A stretch of 64,000 nt of DNA from JAVVUJ01 sp964461765 (GTDB taxonomy: Bacteria > Bacillota > Clostridia > Peptostreptococcales > Anaerovoracaceae), in contig CAYWVS010000003.1 of NCBI GenBank assembly GCA_964461765.1, forward strand, positions 9,366 to 73,365. Direction: 5' to 3'. The notes under the pieces are model-generated. The model did not search any database. It was not told the origin of the DNA and was given only the letters and a program-made list of their open reading frames with translations. Each line of letters begins with the position of its first letter. Within the stretch, counting starts at the first letter, position 1. Position numbers and translations under genes: made by a program. Of the stretch, positions 8,319 to 17,613 are shown in pieces.

Positions 8319-9737
8319 ATGAATTATCAAGAATATGTACAAAACCTTGTTTCAAGATCAAGAAGGGCTCAGGAGGTTGCAGCAAAGTTTGATCAGGCAA
8401 AAGTGGATGAGCTTTTGGCAGCCATCGCCTACTCTTGCTCAAGACTGGAGTTTCGACAAAAGATCGCAAAAATGCTTGTGGAAGAATCCGGCATGGGCAA
8501 TTATGATGACAAAGTGGTGAAAATGTACGGAAGAGTGAAGGGCATTTACCATGAAACGAAAGACGGTGCATCCGTAGGCTTGGTAGAAAAGAATGAAATG
8601 ACGGGAATGAGCCGTTATGCAAAACCAATGGGTGTCATTGGTGCCATCATACCGATTACAAATGGAGAAGCCACGCAGATCATCAAGACCATGCAATGCT
8701 TAAAGGGGAGAAATTCTATTATTTTAGCACCCCATCCAAAGGGCTCTAAGACAAATATGGAAATTGCAGCAAAGCTGAGATCCGTATTAAAAATGTTCGA
8801 TGCTCCTGAAGATTTGGTACTGCCCATTGAACCAGAGTACGTAAGCATAGATTGCTCAGGAGAATTGATGAAGCAAGTGGACTTTATCTTGGCTACAGGG
8901 GGAACACCTATGGTGAGATCAGCATATAGCTCAGGAACTCCTGCCATCGGCGTAGGAACGGGAAATACCACCACTTTTGTGGATGGCACCACAGACTTAG
9001 ATAAAGTTGCCAATATGATTATGAGATCAAAGACCTTCGATAATGCTACCAGCTGCTCCACGGAAAACAACGTTATCGTATTGGAAGAATGTTACGATGA
9101 GCTTGTAAAAGCATTAGAGAACCAAGGTGGTTTTATGGTTCGAGAGAATACTGAGGAACTGGCAAGACTAAAGAAAACTCTATGGCCCGAATGGCCTGCT
9201 AATCATGCATTGAGCAGGCATATTGTAGCTCAAAGTGCAAAAACAATTGCAGATTTGGCAGAAATCGAAATTCCTGAAGGCAAAAAATTCTTAATCACAG
9301 AAGAGAACGGTGGCATAGGCGAGCAATACCCATTTACAGGGGAAAAGCTTTCTGTAATCACTACCTTAATTAAGGCAAAGGATTTCGAAGATGCCATGGA
9401 TAAGATGGAAGCCATCTTAGAATACATGGGTAAAGGCCACAGCTGTGGTATCCATACTACAGATGACAGCAAGATTGAAGCTATGGCAATCAGAATGCCT
9501 GTAACCAAAATGTGTGTAAATCAACCACAGAGCTTGTCCAACAGCGGTTCATGGGAAAACCGGTTTCCTAAATCCATGACCTTGGGCTGCGGAACTTGGG
9601 GACACAACAGCATTTCTCATAATGTTACCTGGAGAGACCTCCTGAACTTTACAACGGTATCAAGACCTATTCCAAATTATGAGCCTAGGGATGAAGAACT
9701 ATTTCCGGAAGAAATAAGGAAAAGAATTGACCAATAG
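8319..9737 (+). CDS. CoA-acylating aldehyde dehydrogenase (SauS/SucD/AdhE-N type)
   Basis: An aldehyde dehydrogenase of 472 residues in the CoA-acylating branch, expected to oxidise an aldehyde to its acyl-CoA with NAD(P). The catalytic Cys is in FDNATSCSTENNVIV (about residue 249) and the nucleotide-binding part includes LATGGTPMVRSAYSSG and GVGTGNTT. The closest named relatives I can think of are sulfoacetaldehyde dehydrogenase (acylating) and succinate-semialdehyde dehydrogenase (CoA). Followed by a class III aminotransferase, it suggests an amine is first turned into a semialdehyde and then into an acyl-CoA. GGGAGG lies upstream and the sigma-54 promoter ends 52 bases before the ATG. The exact substrate is not determined. 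Confidence 0.85.
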   Translation: MNYQEYVQNLVSRSRRAQEVAAKFDQAKVDELLAAIAYSCSRLEFRQKIAKMLVEESGMGNYDDKVVKMYGRVKGIYHETKDGASVGLVEKNEMTGMSRYAKPMGVIGAIIPITNGEATQIIKTMQCLKGRNSIILAPHPKGSKTNMEIAAKLRSVLKMFDAPEDLVLPIEPEYVSIDCSGELMKQVDFILATGGTPMVRSAYSSGTPAIGVGTGNTTTFVDGTTDLDKVANMIMRSKTFDNATSCSTENNVIVLEECYDELVKALENQGGFMVRENTEELARLKKTLWPEWPANHALSRHIVAQSAKTIADLAEIEIPEGKKFLITEENGGIGEQYPFTGEKLSVITTLIKAKDFEDAMDKMEAILEYMGKGHSCGIHTTDDSKIEAMAIRMPVTKMCVNQPQSLSNSGSWENRFPKSMTLGCGTWGHNSISHNVTWRDLLNFTTVSRPIPNYEPRDEELFPEEIRKRIDQ

Positions 9738-9802
9738 TTTTAGCAGTAAAGTAAAGGTATGCCTTTATGGCGGTAAAGGCATATCTACATAAGGAGGTTA
9801 CG

Positions 9803-11128
9803 ATGGCAAGCGTTAAAGAAGTGGGCAGAAGATATAATATTTATCCCTGGAGCGTTCAGAAAAAAGTAAACCCTTTAAACATAGTGAAAGCTGAAGGAAT
9901 TTATTTTTGGGACGACAGCGGAAATAAATATTACGATATGTCATCTCAATTAGTAAATGCTAATTTAGGACATGGCAATAAAAAGATTGCCAAAGCAATA
10001 AAGGAACAGGTTGATAAATTGCCTTTTATCGCCCCAAGCTATTCCTGCGATGTGAGATCAGAGGCAGCCAAAAGGATTGTAGAGGTTTCGGGAATGCCGG
10101 ATGCCAAGGTATTTTTCACCAATGCAGGAGCAGAGTCCAATGAAAATGCCATTAAGATGGCTAAATTCTATACCGGGAAATGGAAAGTGTTCTCCATGTA
10201 CCGCTCTTATCACGGTGCTACTTACGGAGCTGCGTCCTTAACGGGAGAGCCCAGAAGATTTGCCAATGAGCCGGGAGTGCCGGGATTTGTGAAGTTTGAT
10301 GGTCCCTACTCCTATAGAGCTCCTAAACATGTTGTTTTTAAAAATGAAGAATCAGTTACTCAGTATTACTTAGAATTGTTGGCTAATCAAATTTTATATG
10401 AGGGACCTGAGCAAATCGCAGCAATTTTTTTAGAAACTGTAGTAGGCAGCAATGGAATTCTCATACCTCCCAACGGATACTTAGAAGGTGTAAGAAAGCT
10501 TTGTGACCAGTATAACATCGTAATGGTTTGTGATGAAGTCATGGCAGGATGGGGACGAACAGGAAAATGGTTTGCTTTCCAAAATTGGGATATACAACCT
10601 GATATGGTGACCTTTGCAAAGGGGGTAACCTGCGGGTATGTTCAACTGGGCGGAGTCATCGTCAATGAAAAGATATCTAAAAGCTTTGATGATAAAAAAC
10701 TGTTCTGTGGATTGACATACTGCGGTCACCCTATTGGATGTGCGGCAGCCATTGCTACCATTGAAGCATATATTGAGGATGATATATTTAACAATGTAGA
10801 TAAATTAGGAAAAATATTGGGCGAAATTCTTGAAGATATGGCCAGAAGACACGTTTGCATCGGCGAAGTGAGATATATCGGTCTTTTCAGTGCCATAGAG
10901 CTTGTGAAAGACAGGGAAACTCGTGAGCCCATAGTGCCTTTCAACGAGGATAAGCAGAATATCATGGGAAATATCATCAATATGCTAAAAGCAGAAGGAT
11001 TTTCCACCTACTCCCATGAAAATAATATCATTATTGCACCACCGTTGATCATCACTGAAGAGGAACTTCGTGAGGCCATGGAGATTATTGATAAGATCTT
11101 GGATTCTGTGGATAATATGGTGAAGTAA
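9803..11128 (+). CDS. Class III PLP aminotransferase (taurine/omega-amino acid type)
   Basis: A fold-type I aminotransferase of 441 residues. The PLP-binding Lys is in MVTFAKGVTCGYVQLGG, the Asp contacting the pyridine is in VCDEVMAGWGRTGKW, and the phosphate loop is FTNAGAESNENAIK. This group includes taurine:2-oxoglutarate/pyruvate and beta-alanine or omega-amino acid transaminases. The ATG at 9803 follows AAGGAGG by 5 bases; an upstream in-frame ATG at 9767 lacks a ribosome site. It is flanked by the acylating dehydrogenase and a carboxyltransferase, so the amino group of a terminal amine is probably removed to make the aldehyde used by the former. Sulfonate and beta-amino acid substrates both remain possible. 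Confidence 0.85.
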   Translation: MASVKEVGRRYNIYPWSVQKKVNPLNIVKAEGIYFWDDSGNKYYDMSSQLVNANLGHGNKKIAKAIKEQVDKLPFIAPSYSCDVRSEAAKRIVEVSGMPDAKVFFTNAGAESNENAIKMAKFYTGKWKVFSMYRSYHGATYGAASLTGEPRRFANEPGVPGFVKFDGPYSYRAPKHVVFKNEESVTQYYLELLANQILYEGPEQIAAIFLETVVGSNGILIPPNGYLEGVRKLCDQYNIVMVCDEVMAGWGRTGKWFAFQNWDIQPDMVTFAKGVTCGYVQLGGVIVNEKISKSFDDKKLFCGLTYCGHPIGCAAAIATIEAYIEDDIFNNVDKLGKILGEILEDMARRHVCIGEVRYIGLFSAIELVKDRETREPIVPFNEDKQNIMGNIINMLKAEGFSTYSHENNIIIAPPLIITEEELREAMEIIDKILDSVDNMVK

Positions 11129-11165
11129 TAAATAAGATCCGGGAAATTAGCGTAAGGAGAATGGA

Positions 11166-12707
11166 ATGAACAAATTGGATGAACTCATTGAGAAAAAGAA
11201 ACAAGCGGCCTTAGGCGGAGGCCAAAAGAAAATAGATGCACAACATAAAAAAGGAAAGCTAACAGCCAGAGAAAGACTGAATATCCTTTTTGACCCAAAC
11301 AGTTTTGTGGAAAATGACGTCTTTGTTACACATAGATGTAATAACTTTGGCATGGAAGGAACCCAAATCCCCGGAGACGGTGTGGTTACAGGGTATGGCA
11401 CCATTGACGGAAGATTGGTATTTGCATTCGCACAAGACTTTACCGTATTTGGTGGATCTCTGGGGGAAAATCATGCACAAAAAATTGTAAAAATTCAAAA
11501 CATGGCCCTAAAAATGGGAGCCCCTATCATAGGCCTATGCGATTCCGGTGGAGCACGAATCCAGGAAGGTGGAAATGCTCAGTCGGGCTATGGCCAGATA
11601 TTCAGAAACAACACCATTTCATCAGGTGTTATCCCCCAAATATCAGTGATCATGGGGCCATGTGCAGGAGGTGCCGTATATTCTCCGGCTATATCAGACT
11701 TTATCTTTATGGTAGATCAGACGAGCCAGATGTTCATTACCGGTCCTCAGGTAATTAAAGCTGTTACGGGGGAAGAAATTTCCGCAGAAAGATTGGGTGG
11801 TGCAGTCACCCATAATACCATAAGCGGAGTAGCACATTTTGTAGACAAAAATGACGAAGACACCCTTGCTAGAGTTCGCCAACTCCTCCAATACCTTCCA
11901 TCAAACAACATAGATGGGGCTCCCATTTTAAAAAGTAACGATGATCCCAACCGCTTGATTCCCGAGTTAAACGATTTTATTCCGGATAGTGATAATAAGG
12001 CTTACGACATGTATGATGTCATAAGACTCATTGCAGATAACAATACCTATTTTGACGTCATGGAAAAGTTTGCAAAAAACATTATTACTTGTTTTATCAG
12101 ATTAGGAGATAAGGTTGTGGGTGTAGTTGCCAGTCAGCCTAAAGTATTGGCAGGATGTTTGGATACAAACTGCTCTGACAAGGCAGCTAGATTTATTCGA
12201 TTCTGTGATGCCTTTAACATTCCTATCTTGACCTTGGCAGATGTTCCGGGATATTTACCGGGAGTAAGTCAGGAATATGGAGGAATCATAAGAAAAGGTG
12301 CAAAATTGCTGTATGCATATTCTGAAGCGACGGTTCCTAAAATAACTGTTGTGTTGCGAAAATCTTATGGGGGAGCATATCACGGACTTTGCAGCAGAGA
12401 AATCGGTGCAGACTTGATGTTGGCATGGCCTACGGCACAGTTGGCAGTTATGGGTGCAGAGGGTGCAGCAAACATCGTATTCAAAAACGAAATCGATAAT
12501 GCAGAAGACCCTGAAATGAAAAGGCAAGAAAAGATCAAGGAATACCAAGACTTATTTTTTAATCCTTACAATTATGCTCAAAACGGTTTTGTAGATGATG
12601 TAATTGTACCGGAAACCACCAGGCAAAGGCTGATAAACTCCTTTGATATGCTTGCATCCAAGAGAGTTTCACTGCCTCCAAAAAAACATGGAAACATACC
12701 ACTTTAA
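11166..12707 (+). CDS. Acyl-CoA carboxyltransferase / methylmalonyl-CoA decarboxylase alpha-type subunit
   Basis: A 513-residue carboxyltransferase of the PccB/MmdA family, moving CO2 between an acyl-CoA and biotin. The two crotonase-like halves are visible: the N-terminal CDSGGARIQEGG and MGPCAGGAVYSPA (oxyanion turn), and the C-terminal ADVPGYLPGVSQEYGG and KSYGGAYHGLCSR. No biotin carrier, biotin carboxylase or sodium-pump subunit is encoded nearby, so partners must lie elsewhere. Placed after an aminotransferase and an acylating dehydrogenase, it fits decarboxylation of a (methyl)malonyl-CoA-like product, but that is inference. AAGGAG lies 6 bases before the ATG. Confidence 0.9.
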   Translation: MNKLDELIEKKKQAALGGGQKKIDAQHKKGKLTARERLNILFDPNSFVENDVFVTHRCNNFGMEGTQIPGDGVVTGYGTIDGRLVFAFAQDFTVFGGSLGENHAQKIVKIQNMALKMGAPIIGLCDSGGARIQEGGNAQSGYGQIFRNNTISSGVIPQISVIMGPCAGGAVYSPAISDFIFMVDQTSQMFITGPQVIKAVTGEEISAERLGGAVTHNTISGVAHFVDKNDEDTLARVRQLLQYLPSNNIDGAPILKSNDDPNRLIPELNDFIPDSDNKAYDMYDVIRLIADNNTYFDVMEKFAKNIITCFIRLGDKVVGVVASQPKVLAGCLDTNCSDKAARFIRFCDAFNIPILTLADVPGYLPGVSQEYGGIIRKGAKLLYAYSEATVPKITVVLRKSYGGAYHGLCSREIGADLMLAWPTAQLAVMGAEGAANIVFKNEIDNAEDPEMKRQEKIKEYQDLFFNPYNYAQNGFVDDVIVPETTRQRLINSFDMLASKRVSLPPKKHGNIPL

Positions 12708-12716
12708 ACTGTACTT

Positions 12717-12784
12717 ATTACTCCGGCACTTAATAATAGCAATCACATGGGCTCTTTTGCCGTCATATGCCCTACCGGAGTAAT
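12717..12784 (+). other. Intercistronic stem-loop before the TRAP genes
   Basis: A 10-bp perfect inverted repeat ATTACTCCGG / CCGGAGTAAT encloses 48 bases that contain a second short GGGC/GCCC pairing. No T-run follows. It probably marks an mRNA processing or stability point between the enzyme and transporter parts of the operon. Confidence 0.5.
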
Positions 12785-12873
12785 CAATAAATCACCAACA
12801 TCTCTCTTATGGAGAATAATGCTCTAATAAGAGTGGATATAGGAAAAAAGTTAAAGTTAAGAAGGAGGAAATT

Positions 12874-13944
12874 ATGAGAAATACTAAGTTGAAAAGAGTG
12901 CTTTCTATAGCATTGGTACTGGCATTGGTTCTTACAACTTTTGCAGGTTGCGGTGGCAGCGGCGGCACCTCCGGAGGTGGAGGCGAAACCGGAGAAACTA
13001 TTACATTGAGATTGTCATCTGACGCACCTCTGGAGCATATCGCATCAGAACTGAACAAGACAGCATGTGAAGAAGTAGAAAAGAGAACAGAAGGAAGAGT
13101 TAAAATTGATTATTATCCTGCAAGTCAATTAGGGGGATATGACACTGTAATGGAAGAAGTCATGCGCGGAACCATCGACATGGCACAAATCTCCTTTGCT
13201 ACCAGCGTTGATCAGCGACTTTCCACATTTAATACTCCTGCACTTACAACAGGATGGGAAGAAGCAGCTTATATGTATGGTCCCGATTCCTTCATGACAA
13301 AGACCTATCAGGATCTATGCAATGAGTTTGGAATGGAATTCCTGGGTTGGGTGTTAGAAGGTTACATGGGCTTAGGAATGGTTAAAACTCCTACGGATGC
13401 TAAAGTGCCGGGAGTTAAGAAAAATGTTCAAATCAGAGTCTGGGGTTCTCCCGTTTGTATCGATACCATGAGTGATTTAGGATTTACAACGGTTACAATC
13501 CCTTATGCTGAAGCACCTACAGCAATTCAGACCGGAGTAGTTGACGGTTGGATCGGTGGTACACCAAACATGAACTATGCATGGGTAGGGGAAATCATCA
13601 AATCATTCTATGTAAATTACCTATATGCAGAAACTACAGCCTATATGATCAGTGAAAAAACCATAGGTAAATTAAGTCAGGAAGATGCTGATATCGTTAG
13701 AGAAGTATTTGCAGAAGCCAGTCAAAACAGCTTTGCAAAAGCTGAGGAAAATGAAGAACTTTACCTGAAGAAGCTTGCTGATGATTACGGCGTAAGCATT
13801 GAAAGATTTACTGAAGAGGAAATCCAAGCACAGGCTGATTTTGTGAGAAATACTACATGGCCTAAATTGGAAGCTACTATATCAAAAGACATCCTTGCCG
13901 GCTTAAAGGAAGACTTAGACAAGTATAATGCAAGCAAAAAATAA
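12874..13944 (+). CDS. dctP: TRAP transporter solute-binding lipoprotein (DctP family)
   Basis: A 356-residue extracytoplasmic binding protein with a lipoprotein signal peptide ending in TTFAGC, so it is membrane-tethered outside the cell. A Gly/Ser linker follows, then the DctP fold. The conserved carboxylate-binding Arg is expected in VQIRVWGSPV (about residue 187), with PYAEAPTAIQTGVVDGWIGG typical of the family. TRAP binding proteins usually take small carboxylates or sulfonates. It is the first of three TRAP genes and lies downstream of the enzyme genes in the same direction, so it probably imports their substrate. Confidence 0.92.
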   Translation: MRNTKLKRVLSIALVLALVLTTFAGCGGSGGTSGGGGETGETITLRLSSDAPLEHIASELNKTACEEVEKRTEGRVKIDYYPASQLGGYDTVMEEVMRGTIDMAQISFATSVDQRLSTFNTPALTTGWEEAAYMYGPDSFMTKTYQDLCNEFGMEFLGWVLEGYMGLGMVKTPTDAKVPGVKKNVQIRVWGSPVCIDTMSDLGFTTVTIPYAEAPTAIQTGVVDGWIGGTPNMNYAWVGEIIKSFYVNYLYAETTAYMISEKTIGKLSQEDADIVREVFAEASQNSFAKAEENEELYLKKLADDYGVSIERFTEEEIQAQADFVRNTTWPKLEATISKDILAGLKEDLDKYNASKK

Positions 13945-13976
13945 ATCGACCGGGAAGTTTTAGCAGAAGTGTGATT

Positions 13977-14016
13977 ATTAGAGGGTGGGAAGCGGTAGGC
14001 TTCCCACCGGACTAAT
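13977..14016 (+). other. Intercistronic hairpin between dctP and dctQ
   Basis: A 10-bp perfect stem GGTGGGAAGC / GCTTCCCACC with a 5-base loop (13984-14008), extendable by ATTAG/CTAAT. It lacks a T-run. Such a stem between a binding protein and its permease commonly protects the upstream message so that more binding protein than permease is made. Confidence 0.6.
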
Positions 14017-14041
14017 GACCCCATAGTAGGGAGAGTTGTTT

Positions 14042-14566
14042 ATGTTTGAAAGATTGGAAAAAAATAAAGCTTGGAGATTTTTATTAAGTATAGAAAGATT
14101 TGTAATTCTCATTACTTCCATAGCTGTAACCATTATCGTTACCTTAGCCTGCGTATTTCGTTACCTTCTGGACACAGACTTGGTTGCGTATACAGAATAC
14201 TTATTACCCGTTGCCTTTTGGTTATATATGATCGGAGGTGCTTACGGTAGCTATGAAAAGAGTCATATTACGGCAGATATCTTAAACTACTACATTCCTG
14301 AAGGCAAAGTAAAAGGAATCATCAGTATCATAAAGAATCTATTAACCTTAATATTGGGATTAATCTTCATGGTTTGGGCATTTCAATTTGCAGCATGGGC
14401 TGTGGATATTGGAACAAAAAGTGCTGTTTGGAGAATTCCCGGAGTAGTGGGACAAGCATCCATCTTTGTTGGATTCTTACTCATGTCTTTTTATCATTTT
14501 GTACATTTATTGGATTCTATCATTGAATTTAAAAATAACCTTATGGTAAAAGCAAGCACGCTTTAG
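14042..14566 (+). CDS. dctQ: TRAP transporter small permease (DctQ family)
   Basis: A 174-residue protein with four hydrophobic segments (about 19-39, 52-70, 94-112, 138-158), the topology of DctQ small permeases. The ATG at 14042 has AGGGAG 8 bases upstream; a TTG two codons earlier is less well placed. It is followed by the large permease 23 bases later and works with it and the binding protein as one ion-gradient-driven importer. Confidence 0.88.
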   Translation: MFERLEKNKAWRFLLSIERFVILITSIAVTIIVTLACVFRYLLDTDLVAYTEYLLPVAFWLYMIGGAYGSYEKSHITADILNYYIPEGKVKGIISIIKNLLTLILGLIFMVWAFQFAAWAVDIGTKSAVWRIPGVVGQASIFVGFLLMSFYHFVHLLDSIIEFKNNLMVKASTL

Positions 14567-14589
14567 AGGAATAGAGAAGGAGAAAAAAT

Positions 14590-15891
14590 ATGACAACCGT
14601 ATTGATTGCTTTTATAGTATTGTTAATTACCCTTTTTATCGGAGTGCCTATTCCATTTTCATTCCTCGCTTCTACAGTAGTGGTGGTATTGTTGGGAGGA
14701 TATGACCCCTCATTTTTAGTGCCTTATGGATACAGTAAGGCCGGCTCTATCATTTTGATTGCTATCCCTCTTTTCATCCTGGCAGGAGGATTCATGGAAA
14801 AAGGGGGTATCGGGGAAAAACTCATCGACATGGTAGAGGTCATTATCGGTAGAGTAAAGGGTGGACTTGGTGCAGTAGCTGTAGTATCTTGTGCTATTTT
14901 CGGTGCTATTTCAGGAAGCGGAGCTGCTACACTGTCTTGCATCGGAGCAATTTTGTTTCCTAGAATGGAAGCCGCAGGATACCCTAAGGGACATAGTGCA
15001 GCATTAATTTCTAATGCTTGCGTATTGGGACTATTAATCCCACCCAGCTTAAACATGATTTTGTTTGCTTTCGTAGGCGGACAATCAGTTTTGGCAAGCT
15101 TTTTAGCAACCATTACCCCCGGAATTATGCTGATTGTTTTGCTCAGTGCATGCAATTTCTGGCTTTTGAGAAAAAACAAAGATATTAAAATTACTGAAAA
15201 CTATGATTTTTCGACTACTGCAAAGATGTTTGGTAAAAAAACCTTTAAGGCTATTCCCGCTTTAATCTGCCCTTTCATCATCTTAGGGGGGATTTACGGA
15301 GGCGCCATGACCCCTACGGAAGCGGCTGCCATATCTGTAGTGTATGCCTTGCCGGTGGGAGTCTTTATATACAGAGGCTTAAAAATGAAGGAAATTAAAG
15401 ATGTTTTACTGACTTCAGGAACTACTGCAGGAGTTATTTTAACCATGCTCTTATCTGTAATGATTTTAAGTAGACTTTATATTATGGAAAATGTTCCTAC
15501 GAAAATTATGGAGCTTTTAACCATGGTTTCAGACAATCCCATCATCATTATGCTGATGATCAATTTATTTATGGTAATTATAGGGATGCTTATGGACGAC
15601 ACGAGTGCTATACTATTATCAACACCTATACTATTGCCGGTAGTAATGCAGTTGGGGATGAGCCCTATACAGTTTGCTGCGGTATTGGGTGTAAATTTGG
15701 GCATGGGATGTATCACTCCTCCTTGCGCTCCATTTTTATACCTGGGATCCAGACTTGGAAAAGCGCCTATTAACGAAATGCTGAAACCAACATTCTTCTT
15801 TATCGCTTTCGCTTGGATTCCAACCCTCTTAGTGACTACTTTTGTGCCACAATTTTCCATGTGGTTACCTAATATGGTGCTGGGGTTATAG
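14590..15891 (+). CDS. dctM: TRAP transporter large permease (DctM family)
   Basis: A 433-residue polytopic membrane protein with about 12 hydrophobic stretches. Family blocks include the N-terminal VPIPFSFLAST, the GAISGSGAATLSCIGAILFPRM loop and NLGMGCITPPCAPFLYLGS near the end. It forms the transport pore with DctQ. AGAAGGAG precedes the ATG. It closes the run of genes that starts at the 8252 promoter; a 208-base gap follows. Confidence 0.93.
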   Translation: MTTVLIAFIVLLITLFIGVPIPFSFLASTVVVVLLGGYDPSFLVPYGYSKAGSIILIAIPLFILAGGFMEKGGIGEKLIDMVEVIIGRVKGGLGAVAVVSCAIFGAISGSGAATLSCIGAILFPRMEAAGYPKGHSAALISNACVLGLLIPPSLNMILFAFVGGQSVLASFLATITPGIMLIVLLSACNFWLLRKNKDIKITENYDFSTTAKMFGKKTFKAIPALICPFIILGGIYGGAMTPTEAAAISVVYALPVGVFIYRGLKMKEIKDVLLTSGTTAGVILTMLLSVMILSRLYIMENVPTKIMELLTMVSDNPIIIMLMINLFMVIIGMLMDDTSAILLSTPILLPVVMQLGMSPIQFAAVLGVNLGMGCITPPCAPFLYLGSRLGKAPINEMLKPTFFFIAFAWIPTLLVTTFVPQFSMWLPNMVLGL

Positions 15892-16099
15892 GAATGTTTC
15901 GTGTCAAAAAGAATATTTTAAATGAATAAGAAATCAAATACATAGAAATAGCATAATAAGGGTAATAAAAAAAGCATTAGCAAAGTAATAATAACTATGA
16001 TAATATTAATTCAATTAGGAATTGTAAAGTTTGTATATAAAAATGATATACTTTTGACACTTAAATATTAGATAAAAGAAAAGGAGAACCGGTAGCGTT

Positions 16100-17470
16100 A
16101 TGGATCTTATGGATCAGTGGATAGAGTCAAAAAACCCCGCAACGGGGGAAATTGTAGGGAAGGTGAAGAAAGCATCTCGTGAAGAGATGGGGCAGATGCT
16201 GCTTCTGAGTAAAATTGCTCAGGAAAAATGGAGGAAGTTACCCATCCATCAAAGGATTACCCTGATAGACAAGGCTTGTAAGGAAATTGGGGGACAAGCT
16301 AAGGAAATGGCTGTTTTGCTGAGCAAGGAAATGGGAAAAAGCTTGGATCGTGCTTCCGGAGAAGTGCGGGGTTGCACCTATGGTGCGTATACGGCAAAGT
16401 TAGTATCCAAGGCCATTGAACCCGTCGTAATGGAAGGGAACGGCATGGAAACCGTGATCGAATACAACCCTTTAGGTATTTGTGCCATCATTACCCCTTG
16501 GAATTACCCTCTATCTATGGCACATTGGATGATTATACCCGCATTAACAGCAGGCAATTCTGTGATACTAAAGCCCTCAGAAGAAACACCTTTGATTGCT
16601 CAAGCTTATGTTGATGCCATGAACCGAGTGTTACCGGAACATGTGCTCCAAATCCTTCACGGGGATGAAGAACAGGGCAAGCTTTTAGTAGAAGCACCGG
16701 AGGTAGCCTTTGTAGGATTTACAGGCTCCAGGGAAGCAGGAAAAGACATTATGAGACGAGCTTCCGGTACCTTAAAGAGGCTGATTATGGAGTTGGGAGG
16801 TAAGGATCCTTTGATTGTTCTGGAGGATGCAAATCTTTCGGCAGCGGCTAATTTTGCCGTAGCCAACAGCTTGGAAAACTCCGGGCAAATGTGCGTATCC
16901 ACAGAAAGAGTATTTGTAGATTCTAAAATTGCAAAACCATTTATAAAAAAAGTAATAGAAACAGTTTCTTACTTTAAAGCAGGACCTTATGACAATCCTT
17001 CTGCTCAGGTGGGACCCATTATAAATAACAGGCAAAGAAGCAGAATTTTAAATCAAATAGAAGAAGCAGTGAGGAATGGAGCGCAAATCGTATATGGTGG
17101 AGAAAACCATCCTGAAGGGTATGTTTTACCCACGGTTTTAACCAATGTGTCGAAGGATATGGAAATCTCCCGGGAAGAAACCTTCGGGCCTGTAATCTGT
17201 ATATCGGAATTTAATAATCCGGAGGATGCCATCAGAGAGGCCAACTCTACGGAGTTTGGTTTAGGGGCGGTAATTTTCGGAAGAGAAAATGTAGACAGCT
17301 TAGCAAATCAACTGGAAGCGGGCATGGTTGGCATCAATATGGGAGTAGGCGGCATGGGGGACAGCCCTTGGGTTGGCACAAAACAAAGCGGCTTAGGATA
17401 CCATGGCTCTCCCGATGGACATAGACAATTTACTCAAGTGCGAGTCATCAATAGACCAAGCCATTTGTAA
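16100..17470 (+). CDS. NAD(P)-dependent aldehyde dehydrogenase (succinate-semialdehyde type)
   Basis: A classical non-acylating aldehyde dehydrogenase of 456 residues. The catalytic Cys is in SGQMCVSTERV and the general-base Glu in IMELGGKDPLIV, with the nucleotide-binding turn FTGSREAGK. The sequence starts SKNPATGEIVGKV, as in succinate-semialdehyde and related semialdehyde dehydrogenases. It is separated from the TRAP genes by 208 AT-rich bases without a sigma-54 promoter and may have its own promoter. AAGGAG lies 13 bases before ATG 16100, a long spacing; the in-frame ATG at 16109 is further still. It may oxidise the semialdehyde made by the aminotransferase when CoA is not used. Confidence 0.9.
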   Translation: MDLMDQWIESKNPATGEIVGKVKKASREEMGQMLLLSKIAQEKWRKLPIHQRITLIDKACKEIGGQAKEMAVLLSKEMGKSLDRASGEVRGCTYGAYTAKLVSKAIEPVVMEGNGMETVIEYNPLGICAIITPWNYPLSMAHWMIIPALTAGNSVILKPSEETPLIAQAYVDAMNRVLPEHVLQILHGDEEQGKLLVEAPEVAFVGFTGSREAGKDIMRRASGTLKRLIMELGGKDPLIVLEDANLSAAANFAVANSLENSGQMCVSTERVFVDSKIAKPFIKKVIETVSYFKAGPYDNPSAQVGPIINNRQRSRILNQIEEAVRNGAQIVYGGENHPEGYVLPTVLTNVSKDMEISREETFGPVICISEFNNPEDAIREANSTEFGLGAVIFGRENVDSLANQLEAGMVGINMGVGGMGDSPWVGTKQSGLGYHGSPDGHRQFTQVRVINRPSHL

Positions 17471-17472
17471 AA

Positions 17473-17500
17473 AAAAAGGGGATGTAAGCTGCCCCTTTTT
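17473..17500 (+). terminator. Rho-independent terminator of module 1
   Basis: Perfect stem AAAAAGGGG / CCCCTTTTT with a 10-base loop directly after the aldehyde dehydrogenase stop, ending in T5. It works in both directions. Confidence 0.85.
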
Positions 17501-17613
17501 GTTAAATTTTTAATAAAATCTTTATGCAATTTGGAATATTCTAAAGCTGCAACATCAATAACACTTTCTTTTATATCTCCTTTGCAAAAGAAACAATTCA
17601 TTTATTTTACCAT

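Noticed and set aside
8319..15891. Module 1 as a taurine/isethionate respiration locus
   Set aside because: The aminotransferase, dehydrogenase and TRAP genes would fit, but there is no isethionate lyase, sulfoacetaldehyde reductase or acetyltransferase, and the carboxyltransferase does not fit.
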